64,000 nt of DNA from Heterostelium album PN500 (Eukaryota; Evosea; Eumycetozoa; Acytosteliales; Acytosteliaceae), in contig NW_008805092.1 in the NCBI RefSeq assembly GCF_000004825.1, positions 496,001-560,000 on the forward strand, in the 5' to 3' direction. Every line of letters begins with the position of its first letter. Position 1 is the stretch's first letter. Both the position numbers and the translations under genes were made by a program. Positions 1-12,117 of the stretch are shown one piece after another. A model generated the notes under the pieces. It was not told the origin of the DNA. It saw nothing but the letters and a program-made list of their open reading frames with translations, and ran no database searches.

Positions 1-142
1 CGGTTGGAACTGTTTATATGAAATTAAATTAAATTAAAAAAATAATTAAATTCAATTAGTAAACTATTGATTCAATTGTTTATATATTTAAATTATATAT
101 TACCTTAAAAGAAACATAAAGTGTAAGACTATCTGTCATATA

Positions 143-460
143 ATGGTTCATATTAATAGATTTCTTGCATATTTCTTTTTTATCTTTTTCTCTATATCGG
201 GTTCTTATGGATGGATGTCATCTGGCTTGATGTTCGATCAGGTAAACTTTCTTTACCTTTCCACCAATAAAGATGAGCACTTTGAAGAACCAGAGTGTTT
301 GATATACGAGATGCACTGGAATGTTAAATTTCTCTATGATGTTACCAAAGATGATTTGGTCTCTTTCCAGTCAAAACTATTTAGCTTAATGAAATGTTCA
401 TTGAATCGTTCTTCCTCTTGTCTGTCCCGAAATTCTTGCCAATCTCGATTGTACGAATAA
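143..460 (+). CDS. Doubtful 105-aa reading frame with a signal-like N terminus
   Basis: I do not recognise this protein. It opens with a basic residue and a hydrophobic stretch (FLAYFFFIFF), which could be a signal peptide. The last quarter lies inside an inverted duplication (388-418 against 484-514), and the opposite strand of that part reads as an acidic coding sequence containing EEERFNEHFI. The plus-strand reading is therefore probably partly an antisense reading of another gene remnant. From 476 to 619 the plus strand has a second coding-like stretch that ends WRLFVRLKMSDRY and a stop, and it carries the same EEERFNEHFI string. This is probably gene debris, not an intact gene. Confidence 0.2.
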   Translation: MVHINRFLAYFFFIFFSISGSYGWMSSGLMFDQVNFLYLSTNKDEHFEEPECLIYEMHWNVKFLYDVTKDDLVSFQSKLFSLMKCSLNRSSSCLSRNSCQSRLYE

Positions 461-514
461 TCGCGAGAATGTTGGGAGAAACTAGAGGAAGAACGATTCA
501 ATGAACATTTCATT
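388..514. repeat. Perfect 31-bp inverted repeat within gene debris
   Basis: Bases 388-418 are the exact reverse complement of 484-514. A second shorter inverted match links about 447-466 with about 578-597 (around TACGAATAATCG). The two pairs have different centres, so this is not one nested hairpin. It looks like a coding fragment copied in inverted orientation and then rearranged. Both arms encode EEERFNEHFI when read in the coding sense. Confidence 0.75.
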
Positions 515-619
515 AATGACCGGATCGAGCAAGAACAAGATGATGATGAGGAGGATGCAATGAAAGATGATCAAGTATGGCGATTATTCGTACGATTGAA
601 AATGTCTGATAGATATTGA

Positions 620-1226
620 AATCAACAAGTTTCTGTAAAATTACTTTATGATCGATTTGACCTTCATGTTGAAGCAAGATTTTAAATTCTAAACAAAAAA
701 ATTTGTTAATAAATTTGGAATATATATATAAATTAATTAAATTAAAAATAAATAAATACCAGATTCAATCTCTAACAAAATCTATACCTAAAATATGGTT
801 CTGTTAAATCATTCAGTATGCTATTGGTGGTCCTTTGTACTATGTCCAAACAACATCTATCTAGGAAATCGACTCCGAATGTTTCGAACTACAACATGTA
901 AGTTGAGAGAATTCTGTTTGATAAAGAATGAATAAATAAAAGATATAGAATTTGTAATAATAATTAATATTAATAAATAGTTTTTCTATTTTTGATTGAC
1001 AAGAAACTTGTTTTTTTTAAATACCACTAAATTAAAGAAGATGATTGTTTTTTGATAATTTAGTTTAAATAATGATTATAGTTGTGAGCGATGATTTGTT
1101 TTTGGTTATGTTATACAAATAAAAAAAAGAAAAGAAAAAAAAAAGAATTGATGTTTATCTGAATAATACTAATGATTATCTGATTTATTGATCCTCCAGT
1201 GTTGATGTATTGATTTTGTTATAAAA
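620..1226. other. AT-rich stretch with no gene seen
   Basis: Very AT-rich DNA with homopolymer runs. I see no convincing reading frame, RNA gene or repeat. It follows the plus-strand debris and borders the 3' end of the minus-strand pseudogene. Confidence 0.5.
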
Positions 1227-2044
1227 TTAATGCTGTAGAATGGAAATCAGTGATTGTGAAATGTTGGGACAGAGCGCAAGTTTGATATTCATTTTACTGA
1301 GTTTTTCATTGCCTAGTTTAATTAGAGTTTGAACAACTCATTCTGATAAATTAGATGCGGGGATAATTAAATATTATTATGAATGAGTATTATTAGAAAT
1401 GAATGATTAATTTGATAAAGTTAGATAAAGTTTGTTAAAGTATACTTACAACAATTGATTGAATATAAAACTTCTAAATTTAAATTGTCTAATGCGTTCA
1501 AGAGACAATCGTCGTCGACAGAGGTTCTCGAGAAAGAGAATGCGAGGTCGTTTGCAATATCACTACAGCGGATGTCGCTGCACCCGCTCAGATCGAGCAC
1601 TTCAAGTTCATCTTTGGAGTCTTCGATTGTGACTTGTTCGATCGATATCGATTCCTGTGATACGGTAGAGGTCTGTGGAATGATTCTGCTCGTCTTGTAG
1701 GTATTGAGTTGTTACTGAATGGTTTTATCGAGATTCGATCTGATGTTGGCATCCTCCTGTATCTTTCGCTGAAGCTCTTCGTCTTCTTTCTTGCGTGCGA
1801 TACGCTCTGCCTCCAACTGGGCGGTCCCGCTCTTTCATCGCCTTCTCACTCTTGTGTCTATTGTAAGCGGCAGCCAGCTCCTCTTCCATCCTGGCAAGCT
1901 CCTGCTTTCTGGCAGCTTCTCGGGAGGACCGATCTTCTTGTCGACTTCCTCGGCACGCTCAGCCAAGATGACACCATTGGTACGCATCTGCTTCAGCTTG
2001 ATCTCGTAGGTGCGCAGTAGTAGACTACCGTTGTAGAGTGACAA
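1227..2044 (-). pseudogene. Frameshifted coiled-coil / leucine-rich gene remnant
   Basis: Read on the minus strand, three frames in series give one protein-like sequence. The order is YNGSLLLRTYEIKLKQMR, then a charged helix (REAARKQELARMEEELAAAY), then AQLEAERIARKKEDEELQRK, then an LRR-like part (DELEVLDLSGCSDI, NALDNLNLEVLYSINC). The coding part is richer in GC than its surroundings. The first frame change is near 1929 in a CCC run and the second near 1832 in a GGG run, and there is a stop near 1712. The LRR exon ends at a GTAAGTAT donor near 1450. A last exon ending ISQSLISILQH may lie at about 1227-1310. The heptad pattern predicts a coiled coil. The family is unknown. The two frame changes could be sequencing errors, but the in-frame stop argues for decay. 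Confidence 0.5.
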
Positions 2045-3575
2045 CGGTCATGAATCGCCAAGCTTAAACATCACCATCAACCAAACGGAGACTGACCAAA
2101 ACTAATAACAAGCTAATGAAGAGCCAGAGACCTGAGAGGTAGAAAGGGTATTAAAAGCAACCATCAAACGACAGCATCAACTTGGTGAAACCCAATGATA
2201 ATCAATCATTCTTTAGTGTTTAACAATGTACAGATGTAAATACAACAATTCATACACAAGACACAAATCCTATCGAATCAACAAGGGTTCAAATAGAAAA
2301 GTTAACTTTCAAGTTGGTTCAAAAATAAACCTCTTAATAAACTACAACCATTTTTATAAAAAATCTTTTACAAAAACCCGAATTTTAATTTTTTTTAAAT
2401 CTACCATCGTTGTTATTGAGTTTCTATGATTTCGGGGATAATGATCACTACTCTTTATTCAAATTATTTAATTTCTTTATCTGTATGTAAGTATTTTTTC
2501 ATAGATTAAAGATTATTATTTTCTATAAATATACTATGATCACAGGTGTAATCTATTCCTAGATTGATTTCTAAACTATATTATACTTATTATATTATAA
2601 TACTTTTTTCTCAGTAAGAAATAACAAATAATAATATAGTTTGGTAAAAAATCACACCTTTATCAACCCATTACTAAAAACAAAAAAAAATAGTGTAATT
2701 AACACCACTCTAAAAACAAAACAATCTATATTACACTTCACCCAGAACCAACACCCTAGTTTGATCGATCATACATATCTTTATCTCTATCTATCTACTC
2801 AATATGTTTTATCAAATTTGATATCATCAATCAGTCATGTCATGATATATTATCAAAATAAACAATCTAATCATCCAAACAATCAGACAGTCAGTCAATA
2901 ATAATAATGTTATTGTGTTTTAGTATTCTAAATTTAAATATTCAATTTCAAACATAATAGTAGTATATTAAATACGACTATAATGATTGGTATTAGAATA
3001 ATATATACTTTACAATAATAAATTATAACAACAATAATATAATAATAATGATGGTGCTTTTTTATTATTCTCTAAAAATAGTGTTACCATATTTAAACTC
3101 AAGAAGTAATGAAATGCATTAACGTCATGATGCACTCTCTTGTTGTTGTTGTTGTTGATGTTAATTAATACTTTACTTTGTGCTACCGTACTTTACCAAG
3201 TTGATTCGATTGATTGGAGAAAGTCCATCATCGATGTTTACTCTATATTCTCAAATGTGTTGTGTTATCATGTCATGTCTTGTCTTGTTGTTATGTCATG
3301 TCCTATCACATTTGTATAAATAACAATAAAATTGTTGATTATAATCATTTCTTAATCCATTAAAATTTATTATCAAATCAAATCAAATCCAACTATCTAT
3401 TATTTATTTATTTATTATTAACCAACTTTTATTTCTTTTAGATTAAAATATAAATATTTATTTATTTATTTATTCTTTTTTGTTTACCTTATTTGTATCA
3501 TTACCTTACCCATCCATATAATAATATAATATATATACTTATTATAAATAAAATCACCAAAAGTGCAAAGAAAAA
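2045..3575. other. Intergenic region upstream of the C2 gene
   Basis: The first 150 bases are less AT-rich and may be the decayed 5' part of the minus-strand pseudogene (a short stretch reads GFTKLMLSFDGC). The rest is AT-rich with short reading frames of low complexity (for example 2226-2429 and 2641-2901) that I do not believe. The last 250 bases, with A/T runs and ATAAA tracts, are the likely promoter and 5' leader of the C2-domain gene at 3576. Confidence 0.4.
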
Positions 3576-6489
3576 ATGACTTCTATGAGAGGTTTAAGTA
3601 AAAAAGGTGATCTAGAAATAACTTGTAAGTTTTAGAAATCTAAAAATAGATATGTTATTAAGATTCATTTTCGCAAATTGACAATTTCATTTTCTCAATA
3701 TATTTAAAGTACTGGACACAAAAGGAATTAAATCTGGTGATATTTTCTGTATCATTGATCTACCACCAAATAAACCATTCAAAACACATCTCTTTAAAGG
3801 TCCAGATCCTACTTTTAATGAAAAGTTTACATTGTAAGTTTTTGCAAGATTGATTCCACTTTAGAAAGGTCAAACAAAGCTTATTTATTAACCAATAATT
3901 GATTAAATTATTTCAAGAGATTTGATGACCTTAAATGATGAAGAGATTACTATTGTTGTAAAAGAGCAAAAGCCGGCTGGATCTAAATTTCTTGGACAAA
4001 TTCAGATTCCAATCAAGGCACTCTCGATCACACCTACACCACAAGCTTATTTCCTAACGGATCGTCCGCTCAAAGCTGGAAAGACACCAAAGGTTGTTAC
4101 CGGTAGTATCCAAATACAACTGGGTTTCGTTCATCGCTACCAAAAGAAAACCAAAAAGATACCATCGCCAGAGATGAAGAGTACCAGTCCAGTACAATCC
4201 GTGCCACCTTCATCGAGCAGCAGCAGCATCTCTGACAATCGCTCGACATACTCGAGCTCCGATAGTCTCAATTCCACCGACAGCATTTCATCGATGCTCG
4301 AAGCAGGCGGTAGTCTTTCGTCGAGATCCACCACCGATGACATTGAGTATAGTCGTGAGGAGGCTGTCATAATCGATGAGACTCTCAAGGACAAAGAGTC
4401 GATCGTCATGAAGCAGTTGACTCAACAGAAGAACTTCATCAAGCAATACGGTGAAACCATTCGTAAGCGTGAGCGAGAAGGTGATAAAACGATTGCCGGT
4501 GATAAGATCAAGATTCAACAGATGCAGAAGGAACTGGATGAAATGGAGAAACTCGTTACCCAATCGACTCCTTCGTTGCAACAGATGACCAATTCACTGC
4601 TGAGTGATATTGAAGGACTGTCGAGATCGACCTCCAAGAGTACAATGCGTGTTGCCACTGTCAAGTCGGTGAGAGCGCCAGCCACTCTCTCTAGTCCTGC
4701 CTCAAAGGTTGATATTTCCACATTCAGTTTCGATGCAGCAGAGAATGAAAAGAAAATTAGAGAAGGTTTGAATCAACAGATCAAACAGCTTCAACGAGAG
4801 AATGAAAGACTGGAGAATTCATTACACCAAGAGAAGCAGCTGAGTAAACAAGCATCGGATTTGACATTGAAGCTGAAGGTGTTGGAAGCAGAGAATATAT
4901 CGTTGGTTCAAGAGAAATCTGTGTTGGTTGGTCGTGCCAGCATGTTTGAGAAGGAAGTCGAAAAGTTGGAGAAAGAGATTGAGTATGAACATGGTTTGAA
5001 AAAGAAAGAGTCCAGTCGAAAGGAAGTCGAGCGTGATGAAGTACGTAGACTTTCAAAGGAATTGGAACAATCGGAAAACAGAAATAAATTACTTCAAGGT
5101 GAATTGGAGAATCAGAAAGAATTGAACAAGCTGGTCAAAGACAAGCCAACACCAACACTCTCACAAAGCACTGGTTCGTCCGACAAAGATTCAGATGCAC
5201 TTAGATACAAGATAAAGATGCTCGAACTCGAGTTGGATGCTGAGAAGAAGTCGCGTGAATTCGACGTTAAGCGAGTGAAGCACTATGAACAAGAGTTGGA
5301 GAAATCCGGAAAGATGGTGATTCGTTTGGAGGCAGAGATGGAGAAACAAGATTTGGAGTTGGCGAGCTTGAAGAGAAGTATTGAACGAAAGGATCGTGAC
5401 AATGTTGAAGAGCGGCTGAATGAAGTGATTCGTATCCTCACTGTATTGGCTGGTAAACCAGACGGTGCAGCACTCTCCTCGTTGGCAGCAAACAGCGACA
5501 ACACAGTGTTGGGTCGTAAATTGAAGGAGTTGACTGAGAAGGCACAACAACAAACCATCAAGAGCAAAGAGATGGAGGTGGAGTTGGAGTCGGTCCGTCA
5601 ACAAAAGATACAAGCCATGATTCAGAAGCAAAGAGACATGTCCGAAGAGGAATACTTTGAGTACTACGAAGAGGAGAGATCGAATATCGGTGGTGGTGCT
5701 GGCAGATCCGGTATGCTGCAAGCGAACCACAGCGACCAAATATCGGTGTTGGTTAATAAGCTGGAAAAGTTGGACAAACTCGAAGATCTAATGAGAAAAC
5801 TCGACAATATGAAGTCGATGGTTCCAGCCGGTCAGGATCTCGCTGTCAGTGGTAGAAGAACACATGCTGCCATCAAAGCGGAACTCCAATCAATCCAAAC
5901 TATCATTATGAATGAGAAGACACCGGATAAAGATAGAGAGGAGGCAAACATTCGCTTTGAGAAAGTCTATCAGGAACTCAGCCAAACGGAAGAGCATAAG
6001 CGTGAACTTCTTCAGATCCAAGAGGATAAGCGCAAGGTGAATGACCCACTCAACCAGAAGGCACTGGCCAAACTACAGCCAACCTACGCCGCTGCCAACA
6101 TTGAACGTACTCCAGAGTTGAAAGATCGTGTCAAAGCCTATCCAGAGTTACTCTTGATTGGTTTGGACAGTAAGATCATTGCATCGAAACATCAAAACGA
6201 TTTCCAATCTTACTTCCTCACCAACTGTACATTAGAGGAGCTGAGAGCGATCCGCGCTTCATTGCCCAAATGGAGAGCGGATCAGAAGAAACAAATGGAA
6301 TGGACCATCTCGCTGGAGAACAAGATTGAACAATACTCAAAGAATCCACCTCCACAAAGACCAGTACCAAAGATTGAAAAACCAAAACTCAAACCATCGT
6401 TGGTCAAGCCAATTAGCAGCAATAACAACGCAGGAGGACAAGATTCGGTTATGGCAGAGTTACTCAAGAGAAGAAGAAAGATTGATTGA
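3576..6489 (+). CDS. C2-domain, long coiled-coil protein
   Basis: Three exons (3576-3624, 3710-3833, 3918-6489), both introns GTAAGT...AG, encode 914 residues. The first two exons and the start of the third form a C2 domain (about residues 10-130: LEITLLDTKG, GDIFCIIDLP, FKGPDPTFNEKFTLDL, FLGQIQIPI), a fold that binds membranes, often with calcium. A Ser-rich linker follows (about 135-195). Long charged heptad regions then run through most of the rest, and LNDV-type Leu/Glu/Lys repeats predict a rod. The tail is Pro/Lys-rich and ends SVMAELLKRRRKID, a basic helix that might bind actin or nucleic acid. The family is not known to me. The arrangement suggests a membrane-tethered scaffold. The ATG at 3576 is needed to complete the C2 fold. 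Its 3' end converges on the glutathione reductase gene 77 bases away. Confidence 0.85.
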
Positions 6490-6566
6490 GAAAATTAAAT
6501 AAAGCATTGCATTTTGTATTATTTCTAAATTATGAATTTATTTCTTTCTTTTTTTTTTCTTTTTGT

Positions 6567-8209
6567 TTACATGAATAAAACCATTTCTTCAGAAGCTGTT
6601 GGATGAATAGCACAAGTATTATCTAAATCTGATTTGTTTGCACTGTGAGAGAGAGAGAGATGTTTAGTACATGTTATTTTAATAATGAATTATATTAAAT
6701 AGTTTTTATGCAACTTACCCCATCTTAATTGCAACAGCAAAACCTTGGATCATTTCATCACTACCAATACCAATTGAATGAATTCCAACAACTTTCTCTT
6801 CCTTTCCAGTGACAATCAATTTCATAAAAGTCTTTGGTTTATAATCATCTACAACTGCATAATACATATTTGTGAAACTGCAATAATAATAAAAGTAGAA
6901 TGAAGTAAGTTGTTCATTAGTAACTTGTCCAATATATATTCAAATATATAATCTGTAAATTTACATACCTGCTATTATAAACTTTAACATTTTCTTTTCC
7001 ATATTTTGCAATTGCTTCTTTCTCTGTAAGACCAACTGTTCCAATTGGTGGATGACTGAAAACAACGGATGGAATATTTTCATAGTCGAATTTGAGTCCC
7101 TCTTGCTTGTTGAAGAGACGTTCGGCAAGACGACGACCTGCAGCGATGGCAACTGGTGTCAACTCTTTGTTTCCAGTGACATCACCGACAGCAAAGACAC
7201 CTTGTGCACCGGTGTATTGGAATTCATCGACTTTGATGTATCCACGTTCGTTCACTGAGACACCGGCGGCCTCCAATCCGATACCCTTGGTCGATGGATC
7301 TCTTCCGATGGCCCAGATAACAGTGTCGACCGGTGGCAACTCAGTGTGGTTAGTGACGACAACGATCTGTCCATTCTCAGTCTTGCGTAGCGCGGAAATC
7401 GTCGAGTTGGTAACAATGTTGATTCCGTCGGTGACCATCTGCTCCTGAAGTTTGTGAGCGACGATATCGTCGAACGTTCTCAAGAAATGATCGTGTCTGA
7501 TGACCAAACTCGATTTACTACCGAGAGTATTGAGAATTCCAACCAGTTCCACAGCGATATAGCCAGCGCCAATCACAGCAACCGACTTGGGCAACTCAGC
7601 CAAATCAAAGAATCCATCGGAGGTAATTCCGAGTTCCGCTCCTGGAACCTGTGGAATCTGAGGATATCCACCGGTGGCAATCAAAATGTTATCGGCGGTA
7701 TATACCTGACCGTCTACCTCCAACTGACGTGGACCAGTGAATTTTCCCCAGCCATTGATGGACTTGACGTTGGAACCGGCCAACATGTTATTGTAGATTC
7801 CATTGAGACGAGCGATGTAGGCATCACGATTCTTCTTGATGGTTGGCCAGTGGTAAGTGACCTTATCGGCACCTTCGAATCCATAGAATGGAGCGGCATG
7901 CAATGCCTCCTTGATGGTGGCGGCATTCCACATCACCTTCTTTGGTACACAACCGACATTGACACAAGTACCACCCATTCTTGTCTTTTCGATCAGACCA
8001 ACCTTTACACCGTACTTGGCAGCACGTCTTGCAGTGGCAATACCACCACTACCACCACCCAAAACCAAAAAGTCAAAATGATTCTCAGACATTATTTTAT
8101 CACTACTACTAAAATATCTTTTATTATAACAATTAATTATACAACTATTAAATTTACTATTATTATTATTTATGTTATTATTAATATATATAAATGTTCT
8201 TTTCAACAT
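6567..8209 (-). CDS. gsr: Glutathione reductase, possible dual cytosolic/mitochondrial forms
   Basis: FAD- and NADPH-dependent disulfide oxidoreductase that reduces glutathione disulfide. Exons on the minus strand are 8209-6969, 6877-6719 and 6642-6567, joined at GTATGT and GTAAGT donors. The FAD site ([15 protein letters not shown]) is followed by the redox-active disulfide [13 protein letters not shown]. Then come the NADPH domain ([15 protein letters not shown]), a second FAD motif ([10 protein letters not shown]) and, in the last exon, the catalytic HPTASEE. From the first ATG the protein has 491 residues. The first 39 ([12 protein letters not shown]... RYFSSSDKI) are basic, Asn/Ser-rich and free of acidic residues until the end, like a mitochondrial presequence with an R-Y-F-S cleavage site. 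A second ATG at 8092 gives a complete 452-residue cytosolic enzyme. Glutathione reductase isoforms made from alternative starts are known in other eukaryotes. Their use here is inference. Confidence 0.95.
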
Positions 8210-8413
8210 ATGTATTTAAAGAAGTTTTTGGAACTATTGATATTTATTTTGGTTTGTTCAGTAAAAAAAATTAAAAAAAAATTAAATATTAATTGATTTT
8301 TTTTGAAAGGAAGATGATTCTACATCGAACCACTGCTTTGGAATTAGACTAATTAAATTAATTTGTTTTGTTGGTAAAAAAAATAAATTTTATTTTTAAA
8401 TTATTTTATTTTT

Positions 8414-11400
8414 TTAGTCGTCATCAAAGAATGATTGTTTAGGTTTCTTTAATGGTTCAGTTGAAATTGGTTTGTTGTTGTTGTTGTTGTTAGATTTAGA
8501 TGTGTTGTTGGTTATTGGTGTTGATGTAATTGGATTCGATTCTTCTTCAGTCGATGATGATATACTACTATTGTTACCAAATAATGAAAATATATTAAAT
8601 GATTGACTCTCTTCTTCCTTTGTTGTTGTTGATGCTGCTTTAGAGTCTTGAGCAGCACTTTCATTACCACCATTGAAAAGTGATCTCCATGAAGTCATAA
8701 CTTGTGTTCTCTTTTTGGTTGGTTGATTCTCGATGGCTGCTGGTTGTGTCAAGATTGGTTTTGGATTATTGACTGTGTTTACTGATTGTGTCTTTATCTT
8801 TGATTTACTATTATTATTATTTTCATTATTATTGTTATTTTGTTGTTTATTATTAACAACAGTTGTTGTTGTTGGTTGTTGATCTTGTTGTTGTTTTTGA
8901 TCTTCTTGTGGTTGCTGTTTAGCTGCTGCAGCTGCTGCCTTTGCAGTTTGTTTCTTTGGTTCAATCTTCTTACCAAGTTCAAATGCTTGACTCAGCTCAG
9001 AGAGTGGATCGTATCTACCGATCTTCTTCCATTCTCTGACAAGAGGAACCTCTGGTACTTGCTCTTGTTGTTCATCGTATCCATATGAATTGTTTCTGTT
9101 GTTACCCCACTTGTTATTACTATTATTGTTATCCTCCCATTTATTAGCTTGTCTATTATTATTATTGTTATTCCATTTATCATCTTTATTCCACTTGTCA
9201 TCTTTATTCCACTTATTATTGTAACCACTGTTATCTTCCCATTGTTGATTATTACTATTATTATTCCACTTATTATTCTTATTCCATTGATTACCATTGT
9301 CATCATAGTATTGTTGATCTTCATCATAATTGTTACCACCTTTTTCAGTATAGAATGGATTATCTTCTGATCTTCTTGAGTTTCTATTCCATTTATCTTC
9401 AACTGGTTGTTGCTGTTGTTGTTGTTGCTTATTATTCCATTTATTATTTTGATTGTTATTACTGTTGTTGTAGTTATCGTTGTTTTCATAACCACCTTGT
9501 TCAGCCCATTCATCTTCGAAATAATGATTATTACCATGACTATAATTATTATAACTATTTTGTTGTTGTTGTTGTTGATATTGATTATTATTATTATTCT
9601 TATTATTATTATTATTCTTATTATTATTGTTATTCTTATTATTATTATTATTCTTATTATTATTTCCACCAGCATTTTCATCATCACTGAAAGTAACAAG
9701 ATCGTCAGCATCAGGCTCTGGTAGCTTTGGTGCAGACTTGTTCAACTCCATCATTCTCTTTCTAAATGCTTCTTGTCTCTTTCTCTCACCGTCTTCTGCC
9801 GATTGCTTCTTAATCTCATAGTTCATTGTATTCGAACCATCATCACCACCTTCACCTTCACCTTCGTAGTATTCACCTTCACCTTCACCATAACCTTCAC
9901 CATCACCTTCGTAATACACATCACCTTCTTCACCGGCTTTGTAATATTCACCTTCACCGTTTTCATCGTCGAACGATACAACCGGTAGCTCTTTCTCTTC
10001 CTCCGGTTGAACCTGTTGGTGTGCACCGTATCTCGAACGGAAATCGGCATTCTTACTGGTGTTTCTCTTGAGACTACCGATGACACCGTTGCTATAGTCG
10101 TTGATCAACGATTTGAACTTATCGACATAGGAATGTAGAATCTTCTTTTCGATTCTCTCTCTCTTCTTACTCTGAAGCGCATCGAGTGCCTTCTTTCTCT
10201 GATATTCCTCTTCGATCTCGATCTCCACCTTTTTCAACTTTTCCAACTTTTCTTGTACTTCTTTTTGCTCCAATTCAATCATCTTTTCCCACCTACATAA
10301 TAATAACATATTAAATATTAATTGATTATACTCTATATTAACAAAACAAACTGATATCAACAACTAATACTAACTTTTTCTTATAATGTAAAGATGCTTT
10401 TGCAATTGTAAGTACAGAACCTTTCCATTTTGTTTTATTCAATGAGTTCAATACTATTTTAGTTTATAAAAGTTTTGATTTGTTATGTTAGTATTATATT
10501 ATAATATTATTAAGTATATATGACGACTATGTACATACATAAAGTTAAAGAATCTTGAGATTGAAAGAAGATATCGGCGAATGCAAAACCTTTGTAGACC
10601 TTTGTGACTTCATCGTAGACATGCTCCAATTGCTCAACGTTACAATTACTTGAGATACTTGTGAATAGCTTTGACAACTCCGATAGCTCTACATTCTCTG
10701 ATAGACCACCGATATACATTCTCATTGTACTTGGAAATACAATTGGTTCTACCACAGGTACAACTTGTTCTTTTTCTTTTTGTTTATTATTATTCTTTCT
10801 CTGTTGCTGTTTCTCTTTCTGTTGTTGTTGTTGTTTCTGTTTCTTTACTTGTTCAACGCTCATTTCATTATCATCCTCATCGAATGTAACAACTTGATTA
10901 TCATTACCATATCCATAGTTATTATAACTATTATTATTATCTTCATAACTATTATTATATCTATTGTTGTTGTTATTATTATTCTTTTCAAACTTATTAT
11001 TATTATCTCTTTGTTGTCTTTTATTATTAGATTGTTGACTATATTGATTATATGATTTGTAAGTAGTAGCTGTGTGTTCATTATCATCGTCAGCTTGAAG
11101 ATGTTTCTCTTGTTCCAAACGTTTCAAACGTTTCTGTTCTCTCTCTTGTTCCTTCTTGTTCTCAAGACCCGGAATACGTTCTGTTTTCTTCTTTCTATCG
11201 TTATTATTATTATAGATATTCTCGTCGAATCCAGTGTTATCTTTATCGTCATTATTACTATTATTACTAGAGTTATTATTACTTGTACTACTGCTACTAC
11301 TACCACCAGATTCTGAGTAGAATTGATTATCACCACCTTTTTTCTTTCTCTTATTATTGTTGTTACTGCTATCATGATCAATCCAATCGTTCATATATTG

Positions 11401-11508
11401 ATTCTGACTTGCAGTCATTTGAATGGCGGGCTTAGCAACTTCCGGAACCTTTTCAGCATGGTCCATCAGACTGCTCATGATATCGAATCTAAAATCGAAA
11501 TCACCCAT
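8414..11508 (-). CDS. NOL8-like nucleolar RRM protein
   Basis: Three exons (11508-10539, 10453-10375, 10292-8414) encode 975 residues. The N terminus and middle are Asn/Ser/Lys-rich with nuclear-signal-like KRKKKGG and RKKKTERI. One RRM follows (MRMYIGGLSENVELSELSKLF ... KGFAFADIFF), and it crosses the splice sites into LLNSLNKTKWKGSVLTIAKA. That last piece closely resembles the LNKTKWKGGTLQIQLAKE segment of NOL8, a pre-ribosome assembly factor. A charged coiled coil (EKMIELEQKEVQEKLEKLKK) comes next, as in NOL8. The C-terminal half holds acidic GEGEGEYYEGEG, enormous Asn runs, a Trp/Asn/Asp repeat region (NKWNN), and conserved-looking VPLVREWKKIGRYDPLSEL and MTSWRSLFNGG. I infer a role in rRNA processing in the nucleolus. 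The orthology rests on the RRM and adjoining helix, and the RRM is less N-terminal than in NOL8. Confidence 0.8.
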
Positions 11509-12117
11509 CTTTTAAAATCTATTATTATATATTATTTAAATATATATATAAATATTAAAAAGTTAAAAAATTAGATTAGATTTATTATTTGTGTCAACAC
11601 TAAAAACACTCAATCAAATCATCATTGTCATTTTCGTTCGTTTTTTTTTTTTTCAAAATTTTGAAAAAAAACACAAAAATAAATAAATTAAAATAAGAGA
11701 ATCACACCCACCACAATATATTTTTGATTTTTTTAAAAATAATATTAATAATAATTTTTTGAAAAGGAAAGAATAGACACTGACCACCTTTGCAAAAGAT
11801 TAAATTATTTTGTTTGTTTTTCATTTTGTTCATTGACAATTCATAATAATCTAAAAGTGAGTATTGTACTACTATAAAAAAAATAAATAAGAAAACAATC
11901 TGTGTGGGGTTGTTGTTGTAGTGTGTTTAGTTTAGTAGTTTATATAGTGTAGTATCAATAATTACAATAATTATAATATAATAAACACACTTTCGAATTT
12001 ATATATATTTTTTTTTCAAAGGTGTTTTACTTTTTTAAAAATATTTTTAATTATTATCCACTCATTTTTATTTTTATTATTGACTTTTGACTTGAAAAAC
12101 AACCAGCAAAAACAACA
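11509..12117. other. Divergent promoter region between two genes
   Basis: 609 bases separate the starts of the NOL8-like gene (minus) and the PRA1 gene (plus). The stretch is almost pure A/T with long T and A homopolymers, typical of dictyostelid promoters. I see no reading frame or RNA gene. Confidence 0.5.

Noticed and set aside
2226-2901. Short frames of 67 and 86 residues upstream of the C2 gene
   Set aside because: Low-complexity A/T-rich translations with no sign of coding composition.
5191-5739. 182-residue minus-strand frame within the C2/coiled-coil gene
   Set aside because: Leu/His/Ser-rich shadow of the coiled-coil coding strand with no motif of its own.
7454-8296. 280-residue plus-strand reading frame opposite glutathione reductase
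   Set aside because: It is antisense to a certain gene, has Thr/Ile-rich low complexity at the end and no family features. The codon bias of the reductase leaves the opposite frame open.
8992-9711. Long minus-strand frame rich in Ile, Thr and Met, plus plus-strand Tyr/Val/Ile frames over the same DNA
   Set aside because: All are shifted readings of the AAT/AAC repeats that encode the Asn runs of the NOL8-like protein.
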